Source: Malaya genurostris (Eukaryota > Arthropoda > Insecta > Diptera > Culicidae). From it: DNA of 64,000 nucleotides. Each line of letters opens with the position of its first letter. Positions within the stretch are counted from its first letter, which is position 1. The notes under the pieces were generated by a model that saw nothing but the letters and a program-made list of their open reading frames with translations, made no database searches and was not told where the DNA came from. A program made the position numbers and the translations under genes. This document shows positions 33,182 through 44,931 of the stretch, one piece after another. The stretch covers positions 144,752,091 to 144,816,090 of the forward strand of contig NC_080571.1 in NCBI RefSeq assembly GCF_030247185.1, in the 5' to 3' direction.

Positions 33182-35105
33182 ACCTATTTTTATATGTATA
33201 AAAAATAGGTATAGAATTCGCTCAAACTTTAGAAAATTTTTCCGAGGCCCGGAGGGCCGAATGACATATACCAATCGATTCAGCTCGACGAACTGAGCAA
33301 ATGTCTGTGTGTGTGTGTGTGTGTATGTGTGTGTGTCTGTATGTGTGTTGTCAACTAAGAGGTCGAGATCTCAGAGATGGCTGAACCGATTTTGATCAAA
33401 CTAGTCGCAAATGAAAGGTCTCCCCGTCACCCAAAACGCTATTGAATGGTTTTGAGATCGGATGTTTACTTTTTGAGTTATACAAAATTTTATGTCAAAA
33501 TTTTCAGTTTTTTGACAGTATCTGTCACAATTGACCTTGAAAACAGAATATGTTTTCAGACTTAGATTCCGCACGGTAATACCTATCCAACAAGCCATAG
33601 ATTGTTAAAATCCGTCCATTTTTAAGGGAGATATCGAAATTTTTGTGTAAACGACTTTTCCCCCTATTCCAGCAGTAGGAGTTTTGATCGCTGTATGACA
33701 AAAAAATGCTTGGGAGCAACGGAAAACACGATTTTTTATACTGTTACATACAATTGTTTCTAAGTACCAAAAGGATTGTGTACAGCATCCTTTTTCATGA
33801 CATTTAGCCTCGGACCGATTTTGGCACGGCTCGTTTTTGGCAACATAGTCGTTCGAATATGACATATATGAACCAGATGATGGCAGAATTTTTTTTAATT
33901 ATTTTGTTTTAAACTACTTACAGCAATAAATGCTGGAACAACATAACATCCATATACCATTCGAATCAGTTCGTCGAGATCAGCAAATGCGTGTGTGACA
34001 AATAATTTCACTTAATTTTCTCGGAAAATTTCTTTTCTATAAATTCAGATTCATACGAAAAGTCGTATGCTCCCAAACAAAGTTCCTGAATTATGTTTGG
34101 TTCCGACCTCTGGTTCTGGAACTACAGGATGATATGTGAAACGAAATCAAAATTGTGTAACTCATTTTTCTCGTAGATGGCTAAACCGATCTAAGATTCA
34201 AATGAAATCTAAGAATCATCGAAGATTCAAATGGTTCAAGGTTCTATAAAACATCTTGCTTTTCAGTCAGATCCAACTTCCGGTTTCGGGGATAGTATAA
34301 AAATGTCTACTCCACATAAATTAATCAGGTTTATCGGGTTAGCAAATTTGGATAGTCGATAAAAAAATTAACTTTTTTCAGTTTTAGTGGTATTCAGTTG
34401 TCGATCAGAATGCACCTAAAAATTTAATTCGTGCTATGATCTCTCAAAGATGTCTTAACTGATTTTCAAATGTTTTGAAACAAATGTAAAGTGTACAGCT
34501 ACTCAGGTGAATTTATCTGACTTCGGCCATACCGCTTTTAGAATTCCGGTTCCAGTATAAAATCGTTTCTCAAAGCTCAATCGTTTTCTCAAAAAAAGCC
34601 TAATCAAATTTCAGAAACAAAAATTTTAAATAAAACAAACTTATATACAAAAATTAATTATTTTATCCAATTATGACTTCCGGTTCTCGAATTACATGAT
34701 GATTTTTAAAATTCAAACCGATATAGAAGATGGGATTGAGCTTCAAAGTTGGACTCAAAACTGTTGTAATTTATTCGTCATATGGCCATACGAATCGGTT
34801 TGGGTTATGCTGGTTCCTGAATACCGGCTCTGGAAGTACCTTAAATTACCGTAAACTCTAGAGTGGAACTCACGTATCATGGCATGTTTAATCGATTATC
34901 GCACTTCTAGATTCAAATTCGATCCGATTTACAGTTTCGACATTACAGAGTAATGAGTGATTAAAATCTCAAATTGTCGCTTAAAACGACGGTCATTAAA
35001 ATAATGTCATGAAAACTTAAACACCGAAGAATATTCATGCAAAAAACACATGCGGATTGATAAAAATAGGTATCATCTCACTGCTAGGTGGATTAAACAC
35101 GTTTT
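33182..35105 (+). mobile_element. 1.9-kb non-coding element M, copy 1
   Basis: Inserted in the ATT tract between blocks E and D. The uninterrupted tract at 2318-2411 is the empty site. Starts with a self-complementary ACCTATTTTTATATG...AAAAATAGGT and ends 'ggtggattaaacacg'. Contains GAGGCCCGGAGGGCCGAATG, a GT tract (33305-33350) and the 'gatggctgaaccgatttt' motif shared with repeat S, so M and S are related. A second copy lies inverted at 57953-59955. No ORF with a domain. Confidence 0.82.
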
Positions 35106-35512
35106 ATTATTAGAATCACTCTTGCATACCGAAGATCGTAGATACATTTCAGACCAGGCCATTGCAATTGTCTCGTACTGAAATTTCGAGAAGAATCAGA
35201 TATCTTCGAACTTCATAGCTTCAATAAAAATAAACTACAAATTTGTCGTACCTAGCCTCCTATATTAGCAAATTAAAAAGGAATTGTTTCAAGTTTGGAA
35301 TATATAGTTGTAGAATAGTAGCTGTTTAATTTAACTAATCTGTACTTTAATGTAGGTGCATCGCTTCAAATTCTACTAGTGAAAAAGAGGAAAGCTTGCA
35401 CAATTAATACAATCAATCAACTAACTGATATTCGGAAAAGTGATGGGAGCGTGTTAGTTTTTTCGTATTCACGACATCCAGTTATGTCTCTGACATTACT
35501 CACCCGCCTTTT
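35106..35512 (-). repeat. Dispersed repeat D (copy 2)
   Basis: Reverse complement of 1921-2321, completing the D-E unit interrupted by element M. Confidence 0.85.
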
Positions 35513-35514
35513 TT

Positions 35515-36060
35515 TCATTACTTGGGAAGGGGCAAAACCAAGCAATTCTTTTAGCCCATTTTTAATTTCATCAGTACTTTGATCATTTATTATGCCTTGC
35601 TGAGTCTATCTGATTTTATATCATATGAATAGAATTTATGAAGTTTCTCGGACAAATATCGGATAAGACGTTCGTAATCTTCTAATCCATCAACCAAGAC
35701 TCGGCATTCTCCTCTTAATCCGATTTATAATAAAACTTTTACTTCCATGAGAAAAGTAGAAAGCTCAATACGGAATGCTTTGAAGTCGGAAATCATCACG
35801 GTCACTGGAGGCATAGAATTGCTGTTTCTTCCCAGAACGACAAGCGTCCATTTTGGGAATTTTCGAATAAATTTCTTCTATGTCGCTACAATCAGATTCA
35901 GGAAGAATAACGTAAATATTGTCAGACGGCATAGAATCAACGGAAGGGAAGTCTGTCCGTTGTCTTATTAATAGAAAAAATTAGAATAACGGATTCAGAT
36001 TTCTTCCGTATTGAAATATTTTTAGCCTTAGGCTTGTTGCCTTTTCGGTTGGACGCGAGC
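35515..36060 (-). pseudogene. LINE ORF1 relic (PRE/C2HC type)
   Basis: Short minus-strand frames between stops read 'ECRVLVDGLEDYERLIRYL' and 'HKFYSYDIKSDR', the PRE/C2HC-associated region of mosquito Jockey-type ORF1 proteins as I know them. No zinc knuckles survive because the downstream part is cut at 35512. Family assignment by recall. Confidence 0.55.
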
Positions 36061-36079
36061 CTTGTTGAAGAATATAAAT

Positions 36080-36360
36080 TAACTAGACTAAATTAGTCTT
36101 CGATTAGACTCCTAGTTTGGATAAGTCTTGAAAAAGACTGCTTTTCTGGTAGTCTTAATAACGACTGATTCGTTCGAAGAATAATTCTTGAATGGCTATC
36201 CTTAAAATAGGCTGATTAATTTCTTAGTTTTGGAAAAGACTGATTATATTAGAATATCACTCTTTGTATAGCCTTGAGAATGGCTGACTAATTGTTAGTC
36301 TTCAAAAAAGACTGTTAGTGATGCAGGTAGCCTTGAAAAAGACTGAAGCCTTGAATCGAA
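36080..36360 (-). repeat. Array of small hairpins in LINE 5' region
   Basis: At least six hairpins of the form AGTCTT-TTTC-AAGACT on the minus strand, spaced 20-50 bp. Variants change both sides of the stem together (GCC/GGC in place of GTC/GAC). Lies upstream of the ORF1 relic, so in the 5' UTR or start of that LINE. Confidence 0.65.
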
Positions 36361-36500
36361 GAAACTCTAGGTAGCCAGAAAAAAATTCCATAAACCAAGA
36401 GCTATTCGCGTGCGGTGCGAACGACTTTTCAACACCGACTGATACCGGAAACACTGTTTTTATCAAGCATTTATTTTCGTATATACTGATCATATAACTG
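36361..36500 (-). promoter_or_regulatory. Possible LINE 5' end and internal promoter
   Basis: Minus-strand 'ggtatcagtcggtgttgaaaag' contains an initiator-like TCAGTC of the kind found at Jockey 5' ends. The left limit of the LINE is not defined. Confidence 0.3.
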
Positions 36501-37107
36501 TTTCACGTTTGTTTGAATTAGCACGTAACTTTTTAGGGGCGGATAGGGTCTAACACTTTTGAAAAGTCAATAATTTTTCCTTTATAGTTGTTATAATAGA
36601 ACATTCCAAGAATATTCTGTAAAATGTTCAAGACTTTCGAAGAAAAACTCAGCAAGTTATGGCCTTTATCTTTGCTCATATCATACTGCTAAGAGTTCGG
36701 CAGATAGGCCAAAGATTTCTGCTTGGATTCACCTAAGAACTTGACAAAACCCCTGTTATAATGTTTCATTATAAAAAAATGGAAAATAAAAAATATGATT
36801 CTTTGAAAATGTTATACTCTATGATCTCTCTAGACTAATAAACTGTTACCTTCGATTTTATTGCCAAAAATAAACGCGTTTTTCTGGAAAGCAGTTTTTG
36901 AAAGCCCGTGTCCATCGTCATTCAAAAACTACTGCCGAAATATTTTCCAAATTTTGCACACACTTTCTACATGTAATATATAGGACCTCAACGTTTTCCT
37001 TTTCGTTGTTTGTGTTTTTTTTGGGGAGATTTAAACTACAAAATGACGAATTTTTTCGTGAAAATCGTAGTTTTGACTTTAATCACACAGAAATGAGTTT
37101 AAGAGCG
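36501..37107. other. No recognised feature
   Basis: AT-rich, short frames only, ending at the first gypsy LTR. Confidence 0.5.
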
Positions 37108-37600
37108 TGCAGCGCCCTTAGCGAATTTGCTGCATTGCTAGTTTGCATTGGCGCAGCAGTTTTTGTTTACACGCTCTTGGAATGCGCTCGGGGTTGCTGA
37201 GATGTTTTTGTTTGCGCGACACTAAGGTGCCCTGCGTAAGCAAAGAAATTTCAGGGACCACCGAAGCAAAGAAATTTCACGGACAATCGCGGTAACGGTC
37301 ACGATGGTCTCGGGTTTAGGCCGAACAGTAAGTGAAAACAACCGAACGAAAGCTCGCAAGAGAAGACTTCGGAAGAAAGTCGGATGAACTTCTGCATCCG
37401 CAATGTACTAAAACTTTCGGGCTTCACCCGAAGAATAAGTAATAGAGGATTTATAAAAAGCCTTCTTACAAGGAATTAGGAGGCAGTCGAGTTTTAATTA
37501 GTAAGCAGTCGAGTTTTAATTAGTAGGCAGTCGAGTTTTAATTAGTAAGCAGTCGAGTTTTAATTAGTTAGCAGTCGAGTTTTAATTAGTAAGCCAAAAG
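37108..37600 (+). repeat. Ty3/gypsy LTR (5' copy, minimum extent)
   Basis: Begins TGCAGCGCCCTTAGCGAA and matches 49237-49664 at about 99 percent by eye. Includes TATA-like 'ggatttataaaaagcc' at 37448 and a 22-bp repeat array. The right end is uncertain: the match stops in the array and a tRNA-primer-like 'tggtgacagcgg' lies at 37813, so the LTR may extend to about 37812. Confidence 0.75.
37481..37592 (+). repeat. 22-bp tandem repeat in LTR (5 copies)
   Basis: Unit 'gcagtcgagttttaattagt' plus two bases, five copies. The 3' LTR has about 2.5 copies at 49610-49664. Confidence 0.92.
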
Positions 37601-37812
37601 TCACGGGTGCCATCCTGTTGACAGTAGTTAGTAGTAGGTCGAAGTCGGTCGCGAATTAATGACATACGAAGAAGATCGATTTTAGCCAGGTAAAGTGGCA
37701 TACGAAGAAGATCGAGATTAGCGGAATAAAGTGACATACGAAGAGATCGCGTGTTTTAATTGAATATATCACATTCTGCCACCCGCTCCGCTCGGTGCGG
37801 TTTCTGCATTGT

Positions 37813-38544
37813 GGTGACAGCGGCAAAAACACCGCCAGTGAGAAAAAAACAGCGGAAGCCATTAGCGGGAGGTGGTAGTGAAGAATCGTGATCCAATAGA
37901 CGCTCGTTCGGTATCAAGTAGAAGAGCGCGTGTTGTTTTCCGTCGGTCCGGCGCATATGCTAACCTAACCCTGAGACATCATAATCATCACCATAACCTA
38001 CAACGGTGGACAGATAGATACAGAAAGTGTGTGGACACGTTTTGCTGGTTGTTTTTTTTTTTGACCGAGCTGTTGCATCCAGCGAAACTCAAAAGGTGAT
38101 AAAACGTTTTCGCTGCTGCATACTACTTAGACAAAATAGTGAATTTATGAATTAAACTAACGAGAAACTCAAAAGTTGATAAAACGTTTTCGCTACTGCA
38201 TACTACTTAGAAAAAGAGCGAATTTACGAATTAGACCAACGAGAAAATCTAAAAATGATAAAACGTCTTCGCTACTGCGTGCTACAAAAAGGAAATAAAA
38301 AGTGAATTTATAAATTAGAAGCAAAGGAAGACATTATCGCAACGCAAATCCAAGTGACTACCAGAAGTCGGAGATGATCGGCAGAAGGAGGATGTTCATC
38401 ATGTTGGTCAAGTAAGTAATCCATGCACATTCAGTGCGCTTTGTTTGACATTTACATTCAATAGTGAATTGGGGTAACCACGCCTGATCGGGCCGTTGCC
38501 GAATGTGATACTATAAGTTCACAAAAGGAAAAAAAAGAAACATA
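37813..38544 (+). other. Leader with 75-80-bp triplicate
   Basis: Non-coding. Three tandem copies of a unit with 'gataaaacgttttcgctactgc' halves at about 38083, 38163 and 38243. Ends at a second LTR-like sequence. Confidence 0.55.
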
Positions 38545-39120
38545 TGCAGCGCCCTTAGCAAATTTTCCTTCGAATTTGCTAGTATTGTAGAAAAAGTAGG
38601 AAATTGTGAAGGAAACTCTCATATCAGCGTAGCTGCAATTTTCAAGTATAAAATTTGTTATTGAAGCGTACACATTTTCGAGCATTAGTCAGCGCAGCAA
38701 TGTTGTAAAAACATAAGTTAGTAAGTTATATTTTTTTACGGACACTGCCTCTGCCCTAGCGACAGTGGTTTCGGCTTTCGGTAGAACTTCGGGAGAAAGT
38801 CGGATGAACTTCCTACTTGAAATCACAAGCTCGGCTTGTACTAAAATCTTCGGGCTTCACCCGAAAGTAAATGTTAGGAGCTTAAAAACCCATAGTTGGG
38901 AAGAGTTATCGGGCAGTTCAGTCTCATAGTGCGCGGAAAAATATCCGTTAGTCTCGGGCGTCGGCCCGTAGACAAGTTAGTAGCTAGTTCAGTTTCACAG
39001 AGTGCGGTAGCTAGGCGCGAGTCTCGGAAGTTGACCCGTAGACAGATTAAGTAGTTTTTGCTTCGAGTATTCGGGTTAGTTCAGTTCGGAGTGTAATACA
39101 GTAGCCGTAGGAATATGCGT
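38545..39120 (+). repeat. Diverged gypsy LTR (subfamily B)
   Basis: Starts TGCAGCGCCCTTAGCAAA and shares 'gagaaagtcggatgaacttc' and 'ttcgggcttcacccgaa' with the 37108 LTR but is otherwise different. Contains two copies of a 'gtctcgg...gacccgtagac' block. Could be a solo LTR of a sister element or the true 5' LTR of the internal region that follows. Right end not defined. Confidence 0.55.
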
Positions 39121-40618
39121 GCATAGGTGAGGTTTGAGTAGCAAGTGACCTCAAAATCAAGTAAGAAATATTGTTTATAATGGGATATAATAGATTTCGG
39201 AAGGCATCTAAAGAATTGAGTGAAAGATTGCTGTAATGAGTGAAGATTTAACAGTTTCATGTGCAGTGTTTGATATTCACATGCAAAAGAAAAAAATAGT
39301 TAGACACAACCATTGTTCGTGTTAGGGTAGTGTTGATATTATATGACAACAAAAGTACGTGTTGAAGAATAACTTCTTTTATTAATGTAAACAAGTAAAT
39401 GTGGAGACATATATCCGACGAGTTCACCATGAAGTGTTGTAAATAATTGAAACTCAAAAAAGGTGAATTTCGTTATATTAATCTCAAATACGTGGATGAA
39501 TCAATACAATGACATAAAAGAGAAACCGAATTGGAGAGTGTTACTCCGTATAGAACTGAAAGAAAAATCCTCTTCGTTATTCTTCTCCCGCCTCCGCTCG
39601 GCCGGGAGCTTGCACATAATTTAATAATAGCACAACTGTAAAATGTCAGGAACATAACTGGACGACATAAATACAACTGACACAACAACTTCACACCGTG
39701 CATCGATACTAAAGGACGAGTTATTTACATCACATAGTTTGTTTTTTTTTACGTTGAGGAGTAAAATTTCTTATAGTCCGTTGGAATAATTTTTCGATGG
39801 TTCTATAATGAACCGACTTTTAAAAGTTTGCGGAATATTTGTTTCGATAGGGAGTTTTGTTGTCAATCGATAAACAAACTTACTGCATTTGGTATCTTTG
39901 GTGCAACTGGAAACATTCGCATAAAGTATGCAGAGACCCCAAGTAATAGGGTAGCATACGCGCTAAATTAAACAAGGAGTCATGTCTCTCTTAGAGAACG
40001 CGCTGAGAGCCGCACGGCATAGAGAAATAATAATAATAACAATAATAAATAAATAACCAATGCTGACACTTATGGGCGTGTCTCTAGGTAGCGGCAGCCA
40101 TGTTTGTAGGACACTTGATATACTACACCAACCGACTAGCGGCACGAGTACAAACGGCATTGACCGTGAAAATATGAGTCACGGCCGAAGTATATGTTGA
40201 CACCTGGGTGTGGGCAACAAAAAATAAAACAAACGACAGCGTAGTTGGAGTGCGCTATACCAAACAATTAATTCGCAGGTACTATCGTATTAAATGAATC
40301 ATTATTAATTATTAAATAGATCTTTCCATGTAACGGGATGCGCCTAGCACCAAATGACATAAACAACGGCAAGACGCGTATTCTTTTGTAGCACCAGAAC
40401 ATTACCTGTACTGAAACATAGGACAAAAATGCGCGCCTGTCTCGAAGTAAAGTTCATCTAAAGTTGCTGGGAAATCAATGATAAGACGTATTCTTACGTT
40501 CTTTCGCGCGTAAATTTAAAGTGAATCGCGACGCGCTTTTATGTGCATCGGCGAAAACATACAGTTTGCTAAGGGTATATCGTTACTATACCACATACTG
40601 CCGAGTCTTCACTAGCAG
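39121..40618. other. Non-coding leader before gag
   Basis: No gene. A scrap of dispersed repeat D ('aggaacataactggacgac') lies near 39648. Errantivirus leaders are usually a few hundred bases, so this stretch probably includes foreign sequence. Confidence 0.5.
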
Positions 40619-40675
40619 GTGACTGGAATTATATCCGGCAAACGGATTCACTCCAGAAAGTCTGCTCGTTCTCTG

Positions 40676-41845
40676 ATGTCCGCAATCGAAGACCTGAAAG
40701 ATTATATCTTGAAGGAACACGATAATTTGTATAAAAATAAGACACGGCCTAGGTCCTTGCAAGGCGTGTTAACGAACAAACAGTCTCTAAAGGAAGCCTT
40801 CGACCACTTCGTAGAACAGGTCGAGAAATACGAATATCGAGTTACGACCGAAGAATGGAACCGACTAACGGACGTATACAACGTAGTAAGAGCCAAATAC
40901 GAGGCAGCGATTCGGATATTAAACGAATCAATAATAATACCTTGGCATCAAAGGAGCCTCTCAGAAGGTGAGGGAGTTAGCGCGACAGCAAGCGACGTTG
41001 ACGTCGCACAACAACGAAGGAAATATCTATCTCGTGAGGCCAAGAACCTTAGTGGAAATTCGCCTCAGGACCAAATCGCAGAAGATAAAAACTCAAGTAG
41101 GAAAACCGGAACTACGATGGCAAGGGAAAACGCAGCATATCGCTTCCCCATGCAAGAAGCGATACAATGCATACCGGAATACCAAGGATCTATAGATGAG
41201 CTGGAACCATTTCTGGTACAAATAAGATACTTTGCAGATGAAATCCCGGCTGGGCAAAGTGAGAAACCGCTGCTGAATATAATACTAATGAAACTGAAGG
41301 GTAAGGCAGCAGGCTTCATTAACAGAATACGAGCGGATACGTGTGAAGAAATGCTAGAAAATTTGAAGAGACAATTCAGCAAAAGAGTCACAGTCCAAGA
41401 CATCTCACAAAAAATAGAAACTTTGGAACAGAAATCGACTGAATCATTTATCAAATACGCCGATAGAGCTTTACAAATTTATGAATGCATCGAAGAGATG
41501 CAACGAGACCAACGCGAAGAGACCTCCTTCGCTGAAAGAAGCCTAAAAATCCACTTCATCGGGGGGCTAAGAAATACAAGCCTAAAACAGGCAGCGAGAA
41601 ATCAAAAAGGCGTGACATTCAGAAAGTTGATACAGTTCTTGCAGGACGAACACGCGGAATGTGATCATTTGGAAGAAATCGAGCAGCGACTTCGAGCATG
41701 CCGTGTATCGGCGAGCAAAAATGATAGACAAATCAACCGAGATAGATCTGGATTCGTAGACCAACACCCACGCACCCGTGGAATGAGCAGCAACCAAGCA
41801 ACCAGCTCTAAAGACAGCCACCTCCACTCCAAAAGGGCATTTTGA
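40676..41845 (+). pseudogene. gag: Errantivirus-like Gag, C-terminus lost
   Basis: The frame is open from 40619 but the first ATG is at 40676, giving 389 codons. An N-terminal coiled segment is followed by a Ty3/gypsy capsid region ('GSIDELEPFLVQIRYFAD' to 'FIGGLRN', then 'FRKLIQFLQDEH'). This protein forms the particle around the RNA. The end of Gag, the protease and the first half of reverse transcriptase are deleted: sequence encoding the RT palm starts abruptly at about 41838 in another frame. Confidence 0.85.
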
Positions 41846-42960
41846 GTTTACGAGAATGCCTATGGGGTTAAGAAATATTCCATCTACTTTCCAAAGATTA
41901 ATGAATACTGTTCTATACGAAATAAAAGACGTCAAAGCAATCGTATACTTAGATGACATAATTGTTTTTGGCACTACCGTGGAGGAACACAATAACAACT
42001 TAAGTAAGGTGCTGAAGGCTTTGCGTCAACATAATTTGAAAGTTGAGCCGGGCAAATGCCAGATATTGAAAGATGAAATAAAATACCTAGGGCATGTGAT
42101 AGATCAGAATGGAGTACGTCCTATGGAGGACAATATAATGGCTATCAAAGAAATGTCAGCACCTAGAACGGTCAGAGGCGTCCGCTCATTTTTAGGAACA
42201 GTAAACTTCTATGGAAAATTCATACCGCAAATAGCAGAGAAACGTAAACCTTTGAACGACCTCTTGCGGAAAAATGTAAAATTTGTTTGGACAGACGAAT
42301 GCCAGAAAGCATTCGAGGAATTAAAAATTTTTCTGACATCCGACACACTGTTGGTTAGACCGAACTACAAAGATACGTTCGTGATCACAACAGATGCTAG
42401 CGAGTAGGCCATTGGAGCTGTACTATATAACGAAAAATCTATCGATAGGCCAATATCATATGCCAGTAGAGGCCTAGTAGGTGCTGAAAGAAGGTACCAT
42501 ACGATCGAGAAGGAATTGTTGGCCATTGTTTGGGCGGCAAACAAGTTCAAACACTTCATTTATAATCAAAAATTCATCTTCTGCAGAGACCACATACCGT
42601 TAATTTCAATATGGCACTTGAAGGAAACTTCGCCAACGCTAACACGGTTACGATTAAAATTACAAGGATTGGAAATAGACATTCGCTACAAACAAGGCAA
42701 GGACAATGTTGTGGCAGACTTTTTATCGAGATTGCCCGAACAGGATGAGACTCCACACACCATATCGGTAGTAACGAGGCAACAAAAGCGCCAACACCAG
42801 CAAGCAGAAGAAGATCTTGCGAAGCAGAAAGATGCAGAGAGTAAAATGACTTCCAAACAAATTATGGATGAATCCGGGCGATCCACGTTATTTGAAAATA
42901 AACAGAAAACTGAACCCACACATGGACGGCTTGGAAAACATCGATTTTGGATGCGATGAG
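41838..42960 (+). pseudogene. pol: Ty3/gypsy Pol: partial reverse transcriptase and RNase H
   Basis: RT resumes at 'FEFTRMPMGL' and includes the active site YLDDI ('AIVYLDDIIVF', about 41940-41970), connection domain and RNase H ('FVITTDASE', then 'ELLAIVWAANKFKHF' and 'NVVADFLSRL'). A TAG at 42405 interrupts the RNase H core right after the catalytic-region DASE. RT motifs before the palm are missing, so no active enzyme is possible. Confidence 0.88.
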
Positions 42961-43202
42961 AAGGAAGATTTGGGGGAATTCTCGTACCTCGAGGAGTACG
43001 ATATATGTACCAGAGAGAACGACATTGAATTCAATCGATTAAAAATTTCGAAAAAGAAAATCGACGAAAACAACGCTGATGCTGCATTCGTAATAGTAAA
43101 CAGCAGATCAGCATACAAGGAATTGGAGGAAATCGTAGAATTACCTCATGGTCTAAAGGACCACTTGAACGGAAGGATCTTTGAAATCCCGAATAGGAAG
43201 CT

Positions 43203-44474
43203 ATGGGGGTTGATTTTGAACGGTTCCAAGAAATCATTAACAGATACACACTTTTGGGAGGGCTAATGGATGCCTTTACAAACTGCCCTGAATACGTAAG
43301 AAATGCGGAAACCATTCAAATCATTTCATTCAGAAACTTGAAAAAGGCGCCTGAGTCGACGGCACTAAGGTTTATTGCCAAGAAATTTGGCAAGATATTC
43401 ACATTATACACCCCAGAGAAGGTTCGAATGCTTGTAGCAGAAAAGGATTGCGAGACAGTATTGAAAGAATTCCACGATTCTCCCTTAGGCGGACATGTAG
43501 GTAGCAAACGTATGCGGATGCGAATGAGCCCGCTGTTCCAATGGAAAAATATGCGCCAAGACATCGAGAATTATGTCAAACAATGCGACTCGTGCCAGAA
43601 AAATAAGATTGGCAGAGCAAACAAAATTCCGATGAAGATAACTACATCTTCTGAACCATTCGAGAAATTATATATGGACATAGACTCCCAGAATCAGACT
43701 GGGGTAACAGATATGGTCTTGTTATGCAAGACGATCTGACCAGATATTTAATTGTAGCACCCATGGAAAATCAAGAGAGCTCCACGGTTGCTCAAACATT
43801 CGTAGACCATTATATATGTAAATTTGGGACACCGGCCGAACTGGTAACCGACAATGGAACAAATTTCGTAAGTTCTCTAATGAAAAATGTATGTAAAATT
43901 CTAAAAATTAAGAAGATTACTACAAGTACCTACCACCCACAAGCAAACCTCGTGGAGCGATCAAATAGGGAATTGAAAACTTATCTTAGACAATACGTGG
44001 GTAGCGACCCAACAACATGGGATCAGTTGTTACCATTCTTCACGTTCGAATATAACACGACCATAAACTCATCTACTGGCTACACGCCGTTTGAGTTATT
44101 ATATGGAAAACGGGCAAATATTCCGAATTCAATTTACAAATATGACAATGATGGTTTATACTATGAAGACTACGTGAACGAAATGCGATCGACATTCAAG
44201 CGATTATATACTCAAGCACGAGAAAATCTAGTTAGTAAAATCTAAAGAAAAACGGAAGGAGTTGTACGATAGAAGCTCCAATGAATGGCAACCAATGTGG
44301 GGAGACTTGGTACTAGTTAAAGCCAACCCCACAGGAACAGGACAGAAGTTACAGTCGCTATGGAGAGGACCCTATGAAGTAGTTGCTCTCCCTAGCGAAC
44401 AAACGACAACTATCAAAAACGGAAACAGATTAGAAAAGATTCATAACAACAGATTGAAGAAGTACACGGATTAA
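43203..44474 (+). pseudogene. pol: Ty3/gypsy integrase
   Basis: HHCC zinc domain ('HDSPLGGHVGSKRM', 'CDSCQKNK'), catalytic core with DNG ('AELVTDNGTNF') and E ('LVERSNRELKTYL'), giving a DD35E-type core, and a C-terminal part ('GDLVLVKANPTG', 'LWRGPYEVV'). Broken into frames 43203-43739, 43724-44245 and 44262-44474 by small indels. The section just before (42868-43266) is poorly conserved linker. Confidence 0.87.
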
Positions 44475-44931
44475 GTTACTAATTGGAATCTATATTGGAA
44501 TAGTTTTTGGTTAATCATTGAAGTATCATAAATTTAATCGCTAGGAGTATCACAAATCGCTATTGCTATGAAGTATCACAAATTTAGCGCCAAGGTCAAT
44601 ATCAGGCTAGACGGATATGGACTTGAATTCTTTCTTTTCAACAACAGACTCACTCGAGAAACAAAACTACGCGGTAGCGGCACAGTAAGCTGTAAACATT
44701 AAACAGTCCAACTTTCTGCCGCGCACAGCAAAACCAAGCAAGCGTTGCATGCGCCAGAGCGATGAGCGCTTGGCAAAAACAAATGAAACCATCGCGAAGG
44801 GTACAGGAAAAACACGATTTTAATACACCTTTGAGTGCAACAGCCCTAGGCACGCGACATTTTATGTGACACGACAAATCGGATGTGTGCGACATCTGAT
44901 GTTAGCAACGAGATATCAATGAAAAAAAAGG
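44475..44931. other. Pol-env spacer
   Basis: No frame with recognisable content. It may hold the acceptor of a spliced env mRNA, as in other errantiviruses, but I cannot identify the site. Confidence 0.4.

Noticed and set aside
36080..36360. Histone stem-loops in the hairpin run
   Set aside because: They share the TTTC loop and 6-bp stem but lack the G-rich stem base and ACCA flank, and sit in a LINE leader.
37085..37200. Hydrophobic frame ending in LLECARGC (repeated at 49072-49329)
   Set aside because: Both copies lie in the LTRs. Identity is due to the LTR pair, not to a conserved gene.
37481..37592. CRISPR-like array of 22-bp repeats
   Set aside because: Head-to-tail units without spacers in a eukaryotic LTR; a simple tandem repeat.
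41838..42404. Intact gypsy pol
   Set aside because: Protease and the first RT motifs are missing, and a stop interrupts RNase H.
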